The position numbers and the translations under genes were made by a program. A stretch of 64,000 nt of DNA from Fluviispira multicolorata (GTDB lineage: Bacteria; Bdellovibrionota_B; Oligoflexia; Silvanigrellales; Silvanigrellaceae), in NCBI RefSeq assembly GCF_009208585.1, contig NZ_WFLN01000006.1, positions 496,001 to 560,000 on the forward strand, written 5' to 3'. Position 1 is the stretch's first letter, and each line of letters starts with the position of its first letter. A model generated the notes under the pieces. That model searched no databases and was not told the DNA's origin. It saw nothing but the letters and a program-made list of their open reading frames with translations. Shown piece by piece: positions 7,683-16,322 of the stretch.

Positions 7683-9158
7683 ATGAGTTATTTAAATAAA
7701 ACGACAAGTCATGCTGTTGTACTTGAAGAACCTCTTTTATTTGAAAGATCACATGAAGGAGCCTATGGTTTTGGTTTACCAGAACTCGATGTGCCAAAAA
7801 TTAATTCTGAAAAATATTTTGGAAATTATTCTCGTCAAAAAAAAGCAAGACTTCCTGAACTATCAGAGTCGGAAGTTGTACGTCATTTTACACGCTTATC
7901 GACTTGGAATTATGCAATTGACCTCGGTATTTATCCCCTAGGTTCTTGCACAATGAAACACAATCCAAGGCTCAATGAAGAAGTGGCTAGAAGTGCGGAT
8001 ATTTGTGAATTGCATCCATATGATCCTATTCAGTGGAGTCAAGCTCATTTGCAAATTATGTACGAGTTACAAGAAGATTTAAAAGAAATTACAGGACTTA
8101 AAGCTGTTTCTTTACAGCCCAGTGCTGGAGCTCAAGGTGAATTTGCAGGGCTTCTTTTAATTTCAGCTTATCATCGTAGCAAAGGAAAAAATCGTAAAAC
8201 AATAATTACAGCAGACACTTCTCATGGCACGAATCCCGCTAGTGCCGCCCTTGCTGGTTTTAATATTGTGCAAGTACAAACAGGTGTAGATGGATATGTT
8301 ACTTTAGAGTCCGTTCAAGCTGTTTTAAATGATGATGTTGCTGGAATGATGCTTACAAATCCAAATACATTAGGTTTATTTGAAAAAAATATTGAACAAA
8401 TAGCAAAACTTTTGCATGAAAAAGATGCTTTGCTTTATATTGATGGCGCAAACATGAATGCTGTATTAGGAATCAGCCGTCCCGGTGATTTTGGTGCGGA
8501 CGTTATTCATTTTAATTTACATAAAACATTTACCACACCTCACGGTGGTGGTGGGCCTGGCAGTGGTCCAATTGCTGTCAGTGAAAAATTAGTTCCTTTT
8601 CTACCTGTTCCTTTAATTGAGAAAAAAAATAGTGAATTTGTTTTAAATTATAATTCTCCAAAATCTATTGGTAGGGTTAAAGCATTTTATGGAAATTTTG
8701 GCATGTTTATTCGAGCTTGGTGCTACATTAAAGCGCTTGGAGCTCATGGACTTCGTCAGGTGAGCGAAAATGCAATTTTAAATGCAAATTATATCAAGTC
8801 ACAGTTAAAAGAAGTTTTGAATATTCCTGTGAAAGGTGATCACTTACATGAAATCATTTTTAATGATTTAAATCAAAAAGAAAATGGTTTAGAAACTTCT
8901 AAATTAGCAAAAGCATTGATTGACTATGGAATGCATCCGCCAACAGTTTATTTTCCATTGTGTGTTAAAAATGCTCTCATGGTTGAACCAACCGAAACGG
9001 AAAGCATTGAAGAGCTTGATCGTTTTATAAATTCTGTTAAAGAAATAATAGATAATAATGATTCTTCAACTATTTATCCTAAACGTACTTTTAGAGAGAA
9101 AGTTGATGAAGCAAAAGCTGCGCGAGAGTTGAATTTGAAATTTAAATTTAATGAATAA
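7683..9158 (+). CDS. gcvPB: Glycine dehydrogenase (decarboxylating) subunit 2
   Basis: C-terminal half of the split P protein. 491 residues. The PLP-binding lysine is K281 in NLHKTFTTPHGGGGPG, followed by the glycine-rich loop; upstream are YPLGSCTMKHNPR (84-96) and DTSHGTNPASAA (178-189), also family signatures. A split GcvPA/GcvPB, rather than one long GcvP, is found in Firmicutes, archaea and some delta-proteobacterial and Bdellovibrionota lineages. It ends 26 bases before the alcohol dehydrogenase gene, which may be co-transcribed. Confidence 0.96.
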   Translation: MSYLNKTTSHAVVLEEPLLFERSHEGAYGFGLPELDVPKINSEKYFGNYSRQKKARLPELSESEVVRHFTRLSTWNYAIDLGIYPLGSCTMKHNPRLNEEVARSADICELHPYDPIQWSQAHLQIMYELQEDLKEITGLKAVSLQPSAGAQGEFAGLLLISAYHRSKGKNRKTIITADTSHGTNPASAALAGFNIVQVQTGVDGYVTLESVQAVLNDDVAGMMLTNPNTLGLFEKNIEQIAKLLHEKDALLYIDGANMNAVLGISRPGDFGADVIHFNLHKTFTTPHGGGGPGSGPIAVSEKLVPFLPVPLIEKKNSEFVLNYNSPKSIGRVKAFYGNFGMFIRAWCYIKALGAHGLRQVSENAILNANYIKSQLKEVLNIPVKGDHLHEIIFNDLNQKENGLETSKLAKALIDYGMHPPTVYFPLCVKNALMVEPTETESIEELDRFINSVKEIIDNNDSSTIYPKRTFREKVDEAKAARELNLKFKFNE

Positions 9159-9184
9159 TAAGTTTTAAAATAAAGGAATTAGAT

Positions 9185-10351
9185 ATGGATAATTTTCAAT
9201 TGTTTAATCCGGTTAATATTGTATTTGGAAAAAACACAATTGGAGAACTTCCAAATTTATTGAAAGATAAATCTAATATCCTTTTTGCTTATGGTGGAGG
9301 GTCCATTAAAAAAAATGGAGTCTACCAACAAATAAAAACAGCTCTTTCTCATAAAACTGTGTTTGAATTTGCAGGAATTGAAGCAAATCCAGACTACGAT
9401 ACATTAATGAAAGCAGTCGAAATTTGTCGGAAAGATAATATTGATTTTATTCTTGCTGTTGGTGGTGGTTCCGTTATTGATGGCTGTAAATTTATTGCAC
9501 ATGCAGCAAAATACAAAGGGAAAAATCCTTGGGAAATTTTACTCGGAAAACCAATGAAAGATGCAATTCCATTGGGCTGTATTTTGACTTTATCGGCGAC
9601 CGGATCTGAAATGAATACTTTTAGTGTTATTTCAAAGCGAAGTACAAATGAAAAAAAAGCATTCTCTTCACCTCTTTCTTTCCCTAAGTTTTCAATTCTT
9701 GATCCTTCAATTACTTTTAGTTTGCCTGAAAGACAAGTAATAAATGGAATTATTGACCCATTTGTTCATGTAGCAGAACAATATTTAACTTATGATGTTA
9801 ATGCGCCTTTACAAAATAGACAGAGTGAAGCAATTTTGAAAACGCTCATTGAAGAGGGTCCAAAGGCATTAAAAAATCCAACCAATTATGATGTGCGTGC
9901 TAATTTAATGTGGTGCGCAACCAATGCTTTAAACGGCACTATTGGTAAAGGTGTTCCGCAAGATTGGGCAACGCATGAAATTGGTCATGAATTAACAGCT
10001 TGTTTTGGTCTTGACCATGCACAAACTCTTGCCGTCATTTTACCCGCTGTTTTAAAATATGAATTTGCCCAAAAAAAGAAAAGACTTTCTCATTTTGGTC
10101 AAGTCATTTTTAATATTAAAGCAAATTCTGATAATAAAATTGCAAAATCTGCAATCGAAAAAACTGAAAATTTTTTTCGTTCTCTCGGCGCTAAAACTCG
10201 AATTTCTGAATATAAAATTTCTAAAAAAGCACTTAAACCTATTCCTACTCAAGTTATAAAAACAGCAGGCGGGAAAAAATTAGGAGAGCATATGCATATT
10301 GGAGAAAAAGAAATAAGCGAAATATTGGATCTTGCATTTGAAAAATATTAG
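9185..10351 (+). CDS. Iron-containing alcohol dehydrogenase, YqhD/butanol dehydrogenase type
   Basis: NAD(P)H-dependent reduction of aldehydes to alcohols, probably detoxifying short-chain aldehydes in the cytoplasm. The 388-residue protein begins with the family's NPVNIVFGKNTIGELP and has the dinucleotide loop AVGGGSVIDGCKFIA, the ATGSEMN segment, and metal-site motifs GIIDPFVHVAEQY and LDHAQTLAVILP, in which one Asp and several His bind iron or zinc. The size matches YqhD (387). It sits 26 bases after gcvPB on the same strand. A functional link to glycine cleavage is not obvious; the family is broad, so the substrate is unassigned. Confidence 0.9.
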   Translation: MDNFQLFNPVNIVFGKNTIGELPNLLKDKSNILFAYGGGSIKKNGVYQQIKTALSHKTVFEFAGIEANPDYDTLMKAVEICRKDNIDFILAVGGGSVIDGCKFIAHAAKYKGKNPWEILLGKPMKDAIPLGCILTLSATGSEMNTFSVISKRSTNEKKAFSSPLSFPKFSILDPSITFSLPERQVINGIIDPFVHVAEQYLTYDVNAPLQNRQSEAILKTLIEEGPKALKNPTNYDVRANLMWCATNALNGTIGKGVPQDWATHEIGHELTACFGLDHAQTLAVILPAVLKYEFAQKKKRLSHFGQVIFNIKANSDNKIAKSAIEKTENFFRSLGAKTRISEYKISKKALKPIPTQVIKTAGGKKLGEHMHIGEKEISEILDLAFEKY

Positions 10352-10404
10352 AAACTAACTGATTTAAATTAAATATTAAAAGAATTAAATTTTTTTAAAA
10401 CACT

Positions 10405-10977
10405 TTAATTGTTATTAATGTTTGATATGATTTTTTTTACTTGCTCTTCTGGTGTTAACAGTCCATCTATTACCAAATCAGCTAGCTTAATAAGAAGCTT
10501 GTCACAAAATAAAGGTCTTGAAGAATTCATATAAAAATTTAGATCTTCTAAAAGTTCTTCTTTTGTTTTATTCGAATCTGTAAAATCTCGCAAAGTCCTT
10601 CTTACGAGAGAGATATCTAATGGTGTATCAATATGGATGCAGAAATTTATATATTTTCCGGTTTGTTCATGCAATCGGCCAAGGGGGGCATCAAAAATAA
10701 TATATTTCGATGGATTTAACATTTGTCCTGTCACAGGGTGCTTAATGGATTTTCCGACTTTTAGCTCAAGTAAGGTTTGTGATAAAGAGATATAGTCAAA
10801 TGCATCATAATTACGTCCACTGTTATACCATTCGACATAATCATCAGGAGAATTTGAAACTTCGTCAAACTCGTCCCAAAATAATTTTGTGGCATTTAAT
10901 CCTTCAGATAATTTTTGTGTCAATGTTGTCTTTCCAGAGCCAGAAACCCCGCTGATTCCAATCACAAAGCTATTCAT
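10405..10977 (-). CDS. Uridine kinase-like P-loop kinase
   Basis: 190 residues. An N-terminal Walker A GISGVSGSGKTTL (about 8-20) resembles uridine, adenylyl-sulfate and panthothenate-type kinases of the P-loop NMP/nucleoside kinase group. A middle FDAPLGR stretch corresponds to a Walker B-like strand, and RRTLRDF to the lid arginines. The DEFDE segment after the P-loop would be the substrate-side acid. The real substrate (nucleoside or small metabolite) cannot be read from sequence alone. It is alone on the minus strand, convergent with the alcohol dehydrogenase gene. Confidence 0.7.
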   Translation of the reverse strand: MNSFVIGISGVSGSGKTTLTQKLSEGLNATKLFWDEFDEVSNSPDDYVEWYNSGRNYDAFDYISLSQTLLELKVGKSIKHPVTGQMLNPSKYIIFDAPLGRLHEQTGKYINFCIHIDTPLDISLVRRTLRDFTDSNKTKEELLEDLNFYMNSSRPLFCDKLLIKLADLVIDGLLTPEEQVKKIISNINNN

Positions 10978-11133
10978 ATAAAATATTATCTTTCAAAAAG
11001 TGTTGAAATATTTTTCATTGAACAAAATTTATTATAAAATATGTTCAATGAAAAATTGCTAAGAGATATCCTTAGATGCAAGAGTTTTTTTAGAAGCTGC
11101 TCAGTATAAATTCAATCATAACTTACAGAACAG

Positions 11134-11496
11134 CTAATCGTATTTTCTTCCAGATATAAAATAAAGTATTGAACCCCCAGCCATATATAAATTCTTTTCA
11201 ATAATTCCTTCTTTAAATTTTAAATCTTCATTTCTTAAAAATTTCCAATGATCTTTAAAATCTTCATTGGAGCCTCCGCCGGCAATAAAATATTTTTTTG
11301 TTTCTTCATATCCCCACATATAAAACTCATTTTCAGACTATTTTAGGACTTGCATTAAATTTGCTTTTTGTTCGGCTGAATCATATGGTGGAATAAATGG
11401 AGAAGTCTTGTCGGATTGGTAAAAAAATAAACTATTATAAATACAAATTTTCTTAAATTTAAAAGATAAAGTATAAATATTTTTCTTGGTATTTTT
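11134..11496 (-). pseudogene. Interrupted reading frame of unknown origin
   Basis: One reading frame stays open on the minus strand from 11496 to the stop at 11136-11134, broken only by a TAG at 11340-11338. The part before the stop reads like a real protein segment (SDKTSPFIPPYDSAEQKAN), and the part after it does too (EFYMWGYEETKKYFIAGG), and both are in the same phase. A start codon for the first half is not visible (only an ATG five codons before the TAG), and a further stop lies at 11499-11497. A 61-codon ORF (11319-11134) begins at an ATG after the TAG but has no clear ribosome site. I read this as the remnant of a longer gene with a nonsense codon; family not recognised. Confidence 0.4.
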
Positions 11497-11603
11497 TTAA
11501 AATAGCATTTTGGGAATTAAAAAAATTGTGCTATTAACACTTTTGGTAAGGTTCATTCTATGCTTCCTATAATTATCAGCAGCTGGTTAAAGGTCTATTT
11601 TAT

Positions 11604-12395
11604 ATGTTTAAGAAATTATTAAAATATTCATTGTTTCAAAATGGTTATAATTTAACAGAGACTTCTAAAGAAAATGAAATTAAAGAATTTTTAAAAGAAT
11701 TAAAACCTTATGGCACTGAACACTCGTTGCTTCGCCTTGGTTGCCCTGGCGATGGCGGATACCTTGTACCTAATGACTTAGAAGGTATTGAGTTTTGTTT
11801 TTCTCCAGGGGTCTCCACTCAATCTAGTTTTGAAACTGATCTTGCGAAAATGGGTATAAAGTCTTATCTAGCAGACTATTCTGTTGAAGCTCCCTCAATT
11901 CAATCAGATTCTTTTTTCTTTGAGAAAAAGTTTATTGGTGCTGTAAATAACGAAAAATTTATGACACTAAAAAGATGGATGGATAAGTCATTGCAAGCAG
12001 ATTACTCACGTGATCTGATATTGCAAATGGACATTGAGAGCTCTGAATATGGTGTGTTATTTGAAACAAGTGAAGAAACTTTAAAGAAATTTAGAATTTT
12101 AGTCATTGAGTTTCATGAATTGAATCGAATATTTGATACCTTTGATTTGTCTTTTCTTAAATTATGTTTTAGGAAAATTTTAAAAGATTTTTATATCATA
12201 CATATACATCCAAATAATTGGTCCCGATATGCCAAAAAAGGAGATATTATAATTCCAGAGGTAATGGAATTTACCTTTTTAAGAAAGGATCGTGTGCAAA
12301 AACTAGAACAGGCTCAAAGTTTTCCCCATGCGCTTGATTGTCAAAATAGAGTTGATAAACCTGATATAGTTTTGCCAAAATGTTGGTATAATTAA
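11604..12395 (+). CDS. FkbM-family-like SAM-dependent methyltransferase
   Basis: 263 residues, cytosolic, no signal peptide. The first third carries LLRLGCPGDGGYLVP (about 42-56) followed by FSPGVSTQSSFETDLA and SYLADYSVE, which corresponds to the glycine-rich SAM site and acidic strand end of Methyltransf_21 (FkbM) proteins. The middle LQMDIESSEYGVLFET is the D-x-E segment that follows in the same family. FkbM-like enzymes methylate sugars or glycans of the cell surface in several bacteria; the actual acceptor here is unknown. No glycosylation genes are adjacent. It is isolated between the broken frame and a periplasmic protein gene. Confidence 0.75.
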   Translation: MFKKLLKYSLFQNGYNLTETSKENEIKEFLKELKPYGTEHSLLRLGCPGDGGYLVPNDLEGIEFCFSPGVSTQSSFETDLAKMGIKSYLADYSVEAPSIQSDSFFFEKKFIGAVNNEKFMTLKRWMDKSLQADYSRDLILQMDIESSEYGVLFETSEETLKKFRILVIEFHELNRIFDTFDLSFLKLCFRKILKDFYIIHIHPNNWSRYAKKGDIIIPEVMEFTFLRKDRVQKLEQAQSFPHALDCQNRVDKPDIVLPKCWYN

Positions 12396-12631
12396 AGATA
12401 TTTTTTCTTATGAAAATAAACATTAAAATTAAATAAACTTATAGTATAATTAAATAAAAAAATTTCTAGATAAAATCTATTATGGGTAAGTAAACTATTT
12501 GATTTATTAATATATTATTATTTAATTAATGAAATACTAAGTTACCCCTTTCTTAATATTATTGAAGAGAGAACGATAAGTTGATTGCAATGTATGTCTT
12601 TCTCTCAGATTTAAATTGAGGAGGCCTTAAC

Positions 12632-13627
12632 ATACTAAAAATATTTATAAAATTAATGATAGTGCTTCTGGTATTTATGAGTGCCCAGGTTTTTGCCAAA
12701 AAACAAAAAAAAATTCTTATTATTGAAAGCTATCACAAGGAGTTTAAATGGGATTCTGATTATAGAAAGTCTATTTCCGATTACTTAAAGGCAAATTATA
12801 CCTTGTCTTTTTTTGAGATGAATACAAAGAAAATTTCAAAACAAAATTATGAAAATGTGGCACAGAGTGCATGGGAATACTCATTAGATTATAATCCTGA
12901 TTTAGTAATATTAGGAGATGATACGGCATTAAGCCTTTTGGGCGAAAGATTTGAACATGCAAAAATTCCGACTGTTTACTTAGGAATTAAGAGTGATCCT
13001 AAACTTTATTTTGATAAAGATCCTCTCTATATTACAGGTATTTATGCTAAGCCTCTTGTATTAAAAACAGCTCAATATTTAAAAGAAATTTTACCAAAAA
13101 CAAAACGAGCATTGATTCTTTTCGATAAAAGTAAATCCTCTGAAGTGTTATATCAAGAGATTTTAAAAAATATTAATAACAATTATGTATCTGGAATTCT
13201 CTTCCAAGTTGAAACAATTGAAAATTTTATTAATTGGCAATCTTTAGTATTGAATGCGAGAAGAAATTTTGATGTTATTATTGTTGGACTTTATCAATAT
13301 TTAAAAGGAGAAAATGGAAATGAAATTGACTCTGAAGAGGTGATGAAATGGACTTCAAAGTTTACCCCAGTTCCCGTATTTGGATTGTGGGATAATTCAG
13401 TTGGTAAAGAAAAAGCAATTGGTGGTCTTGTCGTAAGTTCGTCTGCGCAAGGATATGAAGCTGCTAAAATGGCCGAAAAAATATTAATTTATCCACATGT
13501 TTTACCAAAATCAATTCCTCCTGTTTATGTTGAAGAAGGAAGTGTCTTATTTAGTAAATTTCAATTGAAAAAATGGCGAATTAAGCTTTCTAAAAATTTA
13601 GTGCATGATGCATCTTTTATTGATTGA
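12632..13627 (+). CDS. Periplasmic ABC-type substrate-binding protein (PF04392-like), apparent AUA start
   Basis: Type 1 periplasmic binding fold: KKILIIESYHKEF, then PDLVILGDDTALSLLG, IPTVYLGIKSD and a C-terminal VEEGSVLFSKFQLKKW, as in ABC_sub_bind proteins and the sensor parts of some histidine kinases. No permease or ATPase gene is adjacent, so it may be a sensor or scavenging component. The first in-frame ATG (12656) is 31 bases from the only Shine-Dalgarno and gives a truncated signal peptide. An ATA at 12632 lies 7 bases after GAGGAGG (12618-12624) and adds eight residues that complete a signal peptide (LKIFIKLMIVLLVFMSAQVFA). I therefore propose an AUA start, with ATG 12656 as the alternative. 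Product is 331 residues from the ATA. Confidence 0.75.
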   Translation: MLKIFIKLMIVLLVFMSAQVFAKKQKKILIIESYHKEFKWDSDYRKSISDYLKANYTLSFFEMNTKKISKQNYENVAQSAWEYSLDYNPDLVILGDDTALSLLGERFEHAKIPTVYLGIKSDPKLYFDKDPLYITGIYAKPLVLKTAQYLKEILPKTKRALILFDKSKSSEVLYQEILKNINNNYVSGILFQVETIENFINWQSLVLNARRNFDVIIVGLYQYLKGENGNEIDSEEVMKWTSKFTPVPVFGLWDNSVGKEKAIGGLVVSSSAQGYEAAKMAEKILIYPHVLPKSIPPVYVEEGSVLFSKFQLKKWRIKLSKNLVHDASFID

Positions 13628-13687
13628 TAAAAAACTTGCCGAAAATAAATTTATATTTTAGTTTTTTATTCTTATATTATTCTTGAA

Positions 13688-13718
13688 TTGAGAAAATATA
13701 AAAAAAGTGTATACACTT
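13688..13718 (+). promoter_or_regulatory. Promoter of the men operon with overlapping palindromic operator
   Basis: TTGAGA (13688-13693) and TATACA (13710-13715) are spaced by 16 bases, a good sigma-70-type pair. The -10 box is inside the perfect 14-base palindrome AAGTGTATACACTT (13705-13718). The start codon of menB (GTG 13755) lies about 35 bases further on, a normal leader length. A palindrome covering the -10 region is the classical position for a repressor; the regulator is unknown. Confidence 0.5.
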
Positions 13719-13754
13719 CATCTTATGCTTATTACTAAAAATAGGGAGCAATTC

Positions 13755-14573
13755 GTGAATATTTGGCAAAGTATGAAAACTTTTGAAGACATAAAACTAG
13801 AACGAACTGAAGATGGGATTGCTAAAATTACAATCAATCGCCCTCATGTGCGTAATGCATTTCGTCCAGAAACCGTTAAAGAACTTTTAATTGCATTTGA
13901 AATCTGCCGTGAAGATTCTCACGTTGGTGTTATTATTCTTACCGGTGAAGGTAAAGAGGCTTTTTGTTCAGGTGGCGATCAAAAAGTGAGAGGGCACGGA
14001 GGTTATGTTGGGCAAGATGGTCTTCCTCGTCTCAATATTTTAGATGTGCAAAAATCAATCCGTTCTATGCCTAAACCTGTTGTTGCGATGGTAGCTGGTT
14101 ATGCCATTGGTGGTGGCCATGTTTTACATATCGTCTGTGACTTAACAATTGCAGGAGACAATGCCAAATTTGGTCAGACTGGGCCAAAAGTAGGCTCGTT
14201 CGATGGCGGTCTTGGCAGCAGTTATTTAGCAAGAATTGTTGGTCAGAAAAAAGCGCGTGAAATTTGGTTTTTGTGTCGTCAATACAATGCGCAGCAGGCA
14301 CTTGATATGGGACTTGTAAATCATGTTGTACCCGTTGAAGAGCTAGAACAAGAAACTTTAAAGTGGTGTCGTGAAATGTTAGCCCACTCTCCACTTGCGT
14401 TACGCTGTTTAAAATCAGCATTAAATGCGGATTGTGATGGTCAAATAGGTTTATTAGACTTAGCTGGGAATGCTACGCTTTTGTATTATCTGAGTGAAGA
14501 AGCAAAAGAAGGTAAAGATGCATTTGTTGAAAAAAGAAAGCCAGATTTTAATAAATTTGGGAGATTTCCGTGA
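13755..14573 (+). CDS. menB: 1,4-dihydroxy-2-naphthoyl-CoA synthase
   Basis: Ring-closing step of menaquinone biosynthesis from o-succinylbenzoyl-CoA, cytosolic. 272 residues from a GTG at 13755 with GGGAG 6 bases upstream; the frame is open back to 13707, but this would place the start inside the promoter palindrome. MenB signatures: SMKTFEDI near the start, [11 protein letters not shown], the oxyanion-hole [26 protein letters not shown] and ALDMGLVN. Crotonase-fold relatives share the core, but the FDGG, GDQ and length identify MenB. It overlaps menA by four bases (GTGA). Confidence 0.95.
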   Translation: MNIWQSMKTFEDIKLERTEDGIAKITINRPHVRNAFRPETVKELLIAFEICREDSHVGVIILTGEGKEAFCSGGDQKVRGHGGYVGQDGLPRLNILDVQKSIRSMPKPVVAMVAGYAIGGGHVLHIVCDLTIAGDNAKFGQTGPKVGSFDGGLGSSYLARIVGQKKAREIWFLCRQYNAQQALDMGLVNHVVPVEELEQETLKWCREMLAHSPLALRCLKSALNADCDGQIGLLDLAGNATLLYYLSEEAKEGKDAFVEKRKPDFNKFGRFP

Positions 14574-15490
14574 GTGAAATGAGTCAAGAGCAATCTCAAG
14601 CCAAAATAAATGCTTTTATTTTGGCGGCAAGGCCTAAAACGCTTGCTGCCGCTTTTGTTCCAATCCTTGTATCGACTGCAGTTGCATTTTCAGCTTTGCA
14701 GTCGAGTGAAACAAAAATAAAATGGAATTTAACTTTATTCGCAATATTAAGTTCTATTTTTATTCAAATTGGCACTAACTTTATTAACGATGCAATCGAT
14801 TTTAAAAAGGGTGCTGATAGCGAAAAAAGAATAGGTCCCAAGCGGATGACGCAAAGCGGGCTTTTAACCCCCAAACAAGTTTTGTTTGGGGGGGGATTTA
14901 GTTTTTTTATTGCCACACTTTTTGGAATTCCTCTTATATTAGCGGGTGGAATTCCTATCTTATTTATAGGTATAGTTTCAATTATTTGCGGATATATTTA
15001 TACGGGTGGACCTTATCCTTTAGCTTATAAAGGTCTTGGTGAGTTTTTTGTCATTTTATTTTTTGGTATAGTAGCTGTTCTTGGAGTTTATTATATTCAA
15101 ACAGGTACAGTGCATTTTCATCCATTTATAGCAGGACTGCAAATAGGTTTTTTAGCAACAGTTCTTATTTCAATTAATAATTTTAGAGATTATTTAGAAG
15201 ATAAAAAAGTAAATAAAATGACTTTGGCTGCTAGATTTGGTAAAAATTTTGCGAGAGTAGAAATCGTTTTACTTTTTTTATCTGCTTTCTTATTAAATAT
15301 TTACTGGTATATTCATGGATTCTTATGGACTGCTTTTTTGCCCTTGCTTTCTCTACCTTTAGTTATTTTTGTAGTTAGGGGACTTTTAAAAAATGAACCT
15401 TCTCCACTCTTTAATAAATATTTAGGGATGTCTGCAGCAATACAAATGCTATTTGGCATTTGTATGTCAATTGGTTTCTTTATAAGGTAA
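14570..15490 (+). CDS. menA: 1,4-dihydroxy-2-naphthoate polyprenyltransferase
   Basis: Attaches the polyprenyl side chain to dihydroxynaphthoate in the cytoplasmic membrane, giving demethylmenaquinone. 306 residues, UbiA superfamily with about eight to nine membrane segments. The first aspartate-rich prenyl-diphosphate motif is [11 protein letters not shown] (73-83); a second, [10 protein letters not shown], lies about residues 204-213. The start GTG overlaps the menB stop. Its position between menB and menC supports the men assignment over other UbiA prenyltransferases. Confidence 0.93.
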   Translation: MSEMSQEQSQAKINAFILAARPKTLAAAFVPILVSTAVAFSALQSSETKIKWNLTLFAILSSIFIQIGTNFINDAIDFKKGADSEKRIGPKRMTQSGLLTPKQVLFGGGFSFFIATLFGIPLILAGGIPILFIGIVSIICGYIYTGGPYPLAYKGLGEFFVILFFGIVAVLGVYYIQTGTVHFHPFIAGLQIGFLATVLISINNFRDYLEDKKVNKMTLAARFGKNFARVEIVLLFLSAFLLNIYWYIHGFLWTAFLPLLSLPLVIFVVRGLLKNEPSPLFNKYLGMSAAIQMLFGICMSIGFFIR

Positions 15491-15497
15491 TAAACTT

Positions 15498-16322
15498 TTG
15501 TGCACATTATTTTTGCTTATTAATCAAATGGAATCAGTGCCTGTAGCTCTTATTTCGAATAGAGATGAGTATAGAGGGCGTTTGAGTGCTGAAATTCAAG
15601 GTTGGGATTTACAGTTTTTAAATCGTGGAAATCAACTTTTGGGACCAAGGGATGATGAGCAAAAAGGCACTTGGTTTGCATGTGAAAATAAGTGGCATGG
15701 TAAATGGGCCGCATTGACAAATGTGCGTGATTTTAAATCGCATAAAAATAATATGAAATCGCGCGGTGAGATTATCACTCGCTTTTTGCAAAGTAATTTA
15801 TCTGCAAAAGAATATTTATCCCAACTCATAAAATCTGCTTCAGAGTATAACTATTATAATATTATATTTTCGGATGCAGATGAAATTATTTTTTTTAATA
15901 GCAAAACTTTAGAGCAAAAAGTTGTTTATAAGTTTGGCGATAATAATAAATATATTTTTGCTTTAAGTAACGGAACGCTCGACTCTGATTGGCCAAAAAT
16001 CTCTGTAACTAAAAAAAACTTTTCAGAATATTTCTCGCAAAATAGTGCTAAAGATGCTGAATTCTATTGGAATTATTTTAAAAAAGAAATGATGAATTCT
16101 AAAAAATATGATTCTTCTCTGCTGCCTAACACAGGAGTTTCGAATGAGTTAGAAGTCTTTTTGTCTTCTCTCTTTATTGATGGTGAAAAATATGGGACAC
16201 GTTCAACTATCTTTTTTGGGATAGAAAAACGGTCTGCTCTTTTTTTATATGAACAAACCTATTTAAAAGATTCTCTTATTCAAAACTCTAAGAAAATAAG
16301 CGTTCAGTATGATATTTTATGA
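15498..16322 (+). CDS. NRDE/TANGO2-family protein in the menaquinone operon
   Basis: 274 residues, start TTG at 15498 with AAGG upstream; the protein begins MCT, where Cys2 is the invariant N-terminal residue of this Ntn-hydrolase-like family. The defining motif is the N-R-D-E of ISNRDEYRGR (about 20-29); other conserved pieces are LLGPRDDEQKGTWFA and WAALTNVRDF. Human TANGO2 has been linked to heme and lipid handling and bacterial homologues to heme trafficking, but no biochemical function is firmly established. It is 7 bases from menA and overlaps menC by 14 bases, so it is embedded in the men operon. A role in respiratory cofactor supply is an inference from that position. Confidence 0.85.
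   Translation: MCTLFLLINQMESVPVALISNRDEYRGRLSAEIQGWDLQFLNRGNQLLGPRDDEQKGTWFACENKWHGKWAALTNVRDFKSHKNNMKSRGEIITRFLQSNLSAKEYLSQLIKSASEYNYYNIIFSDADEIIFFNSKTLEQKVVYKFGDNNKYIFALSNGTLDSDWPKISVTKKNFSEYFSQNSAKDAEFYWNYFKKEMMNSKKYDSSLLPNTGVSNELEVFLSSLFIDGEKYGTRSTIFFGIEKRSALFLYEQTYLKDSLIQNSKKISVQYDIL

Noticed and set aside
13707..13754. Upstream start of menB at 13707
   Set aside because: It would put the start codon in the promoter palindrome; GTG 13755 has a Shine-Dalgarno and gives the normal MenB N-terminus.
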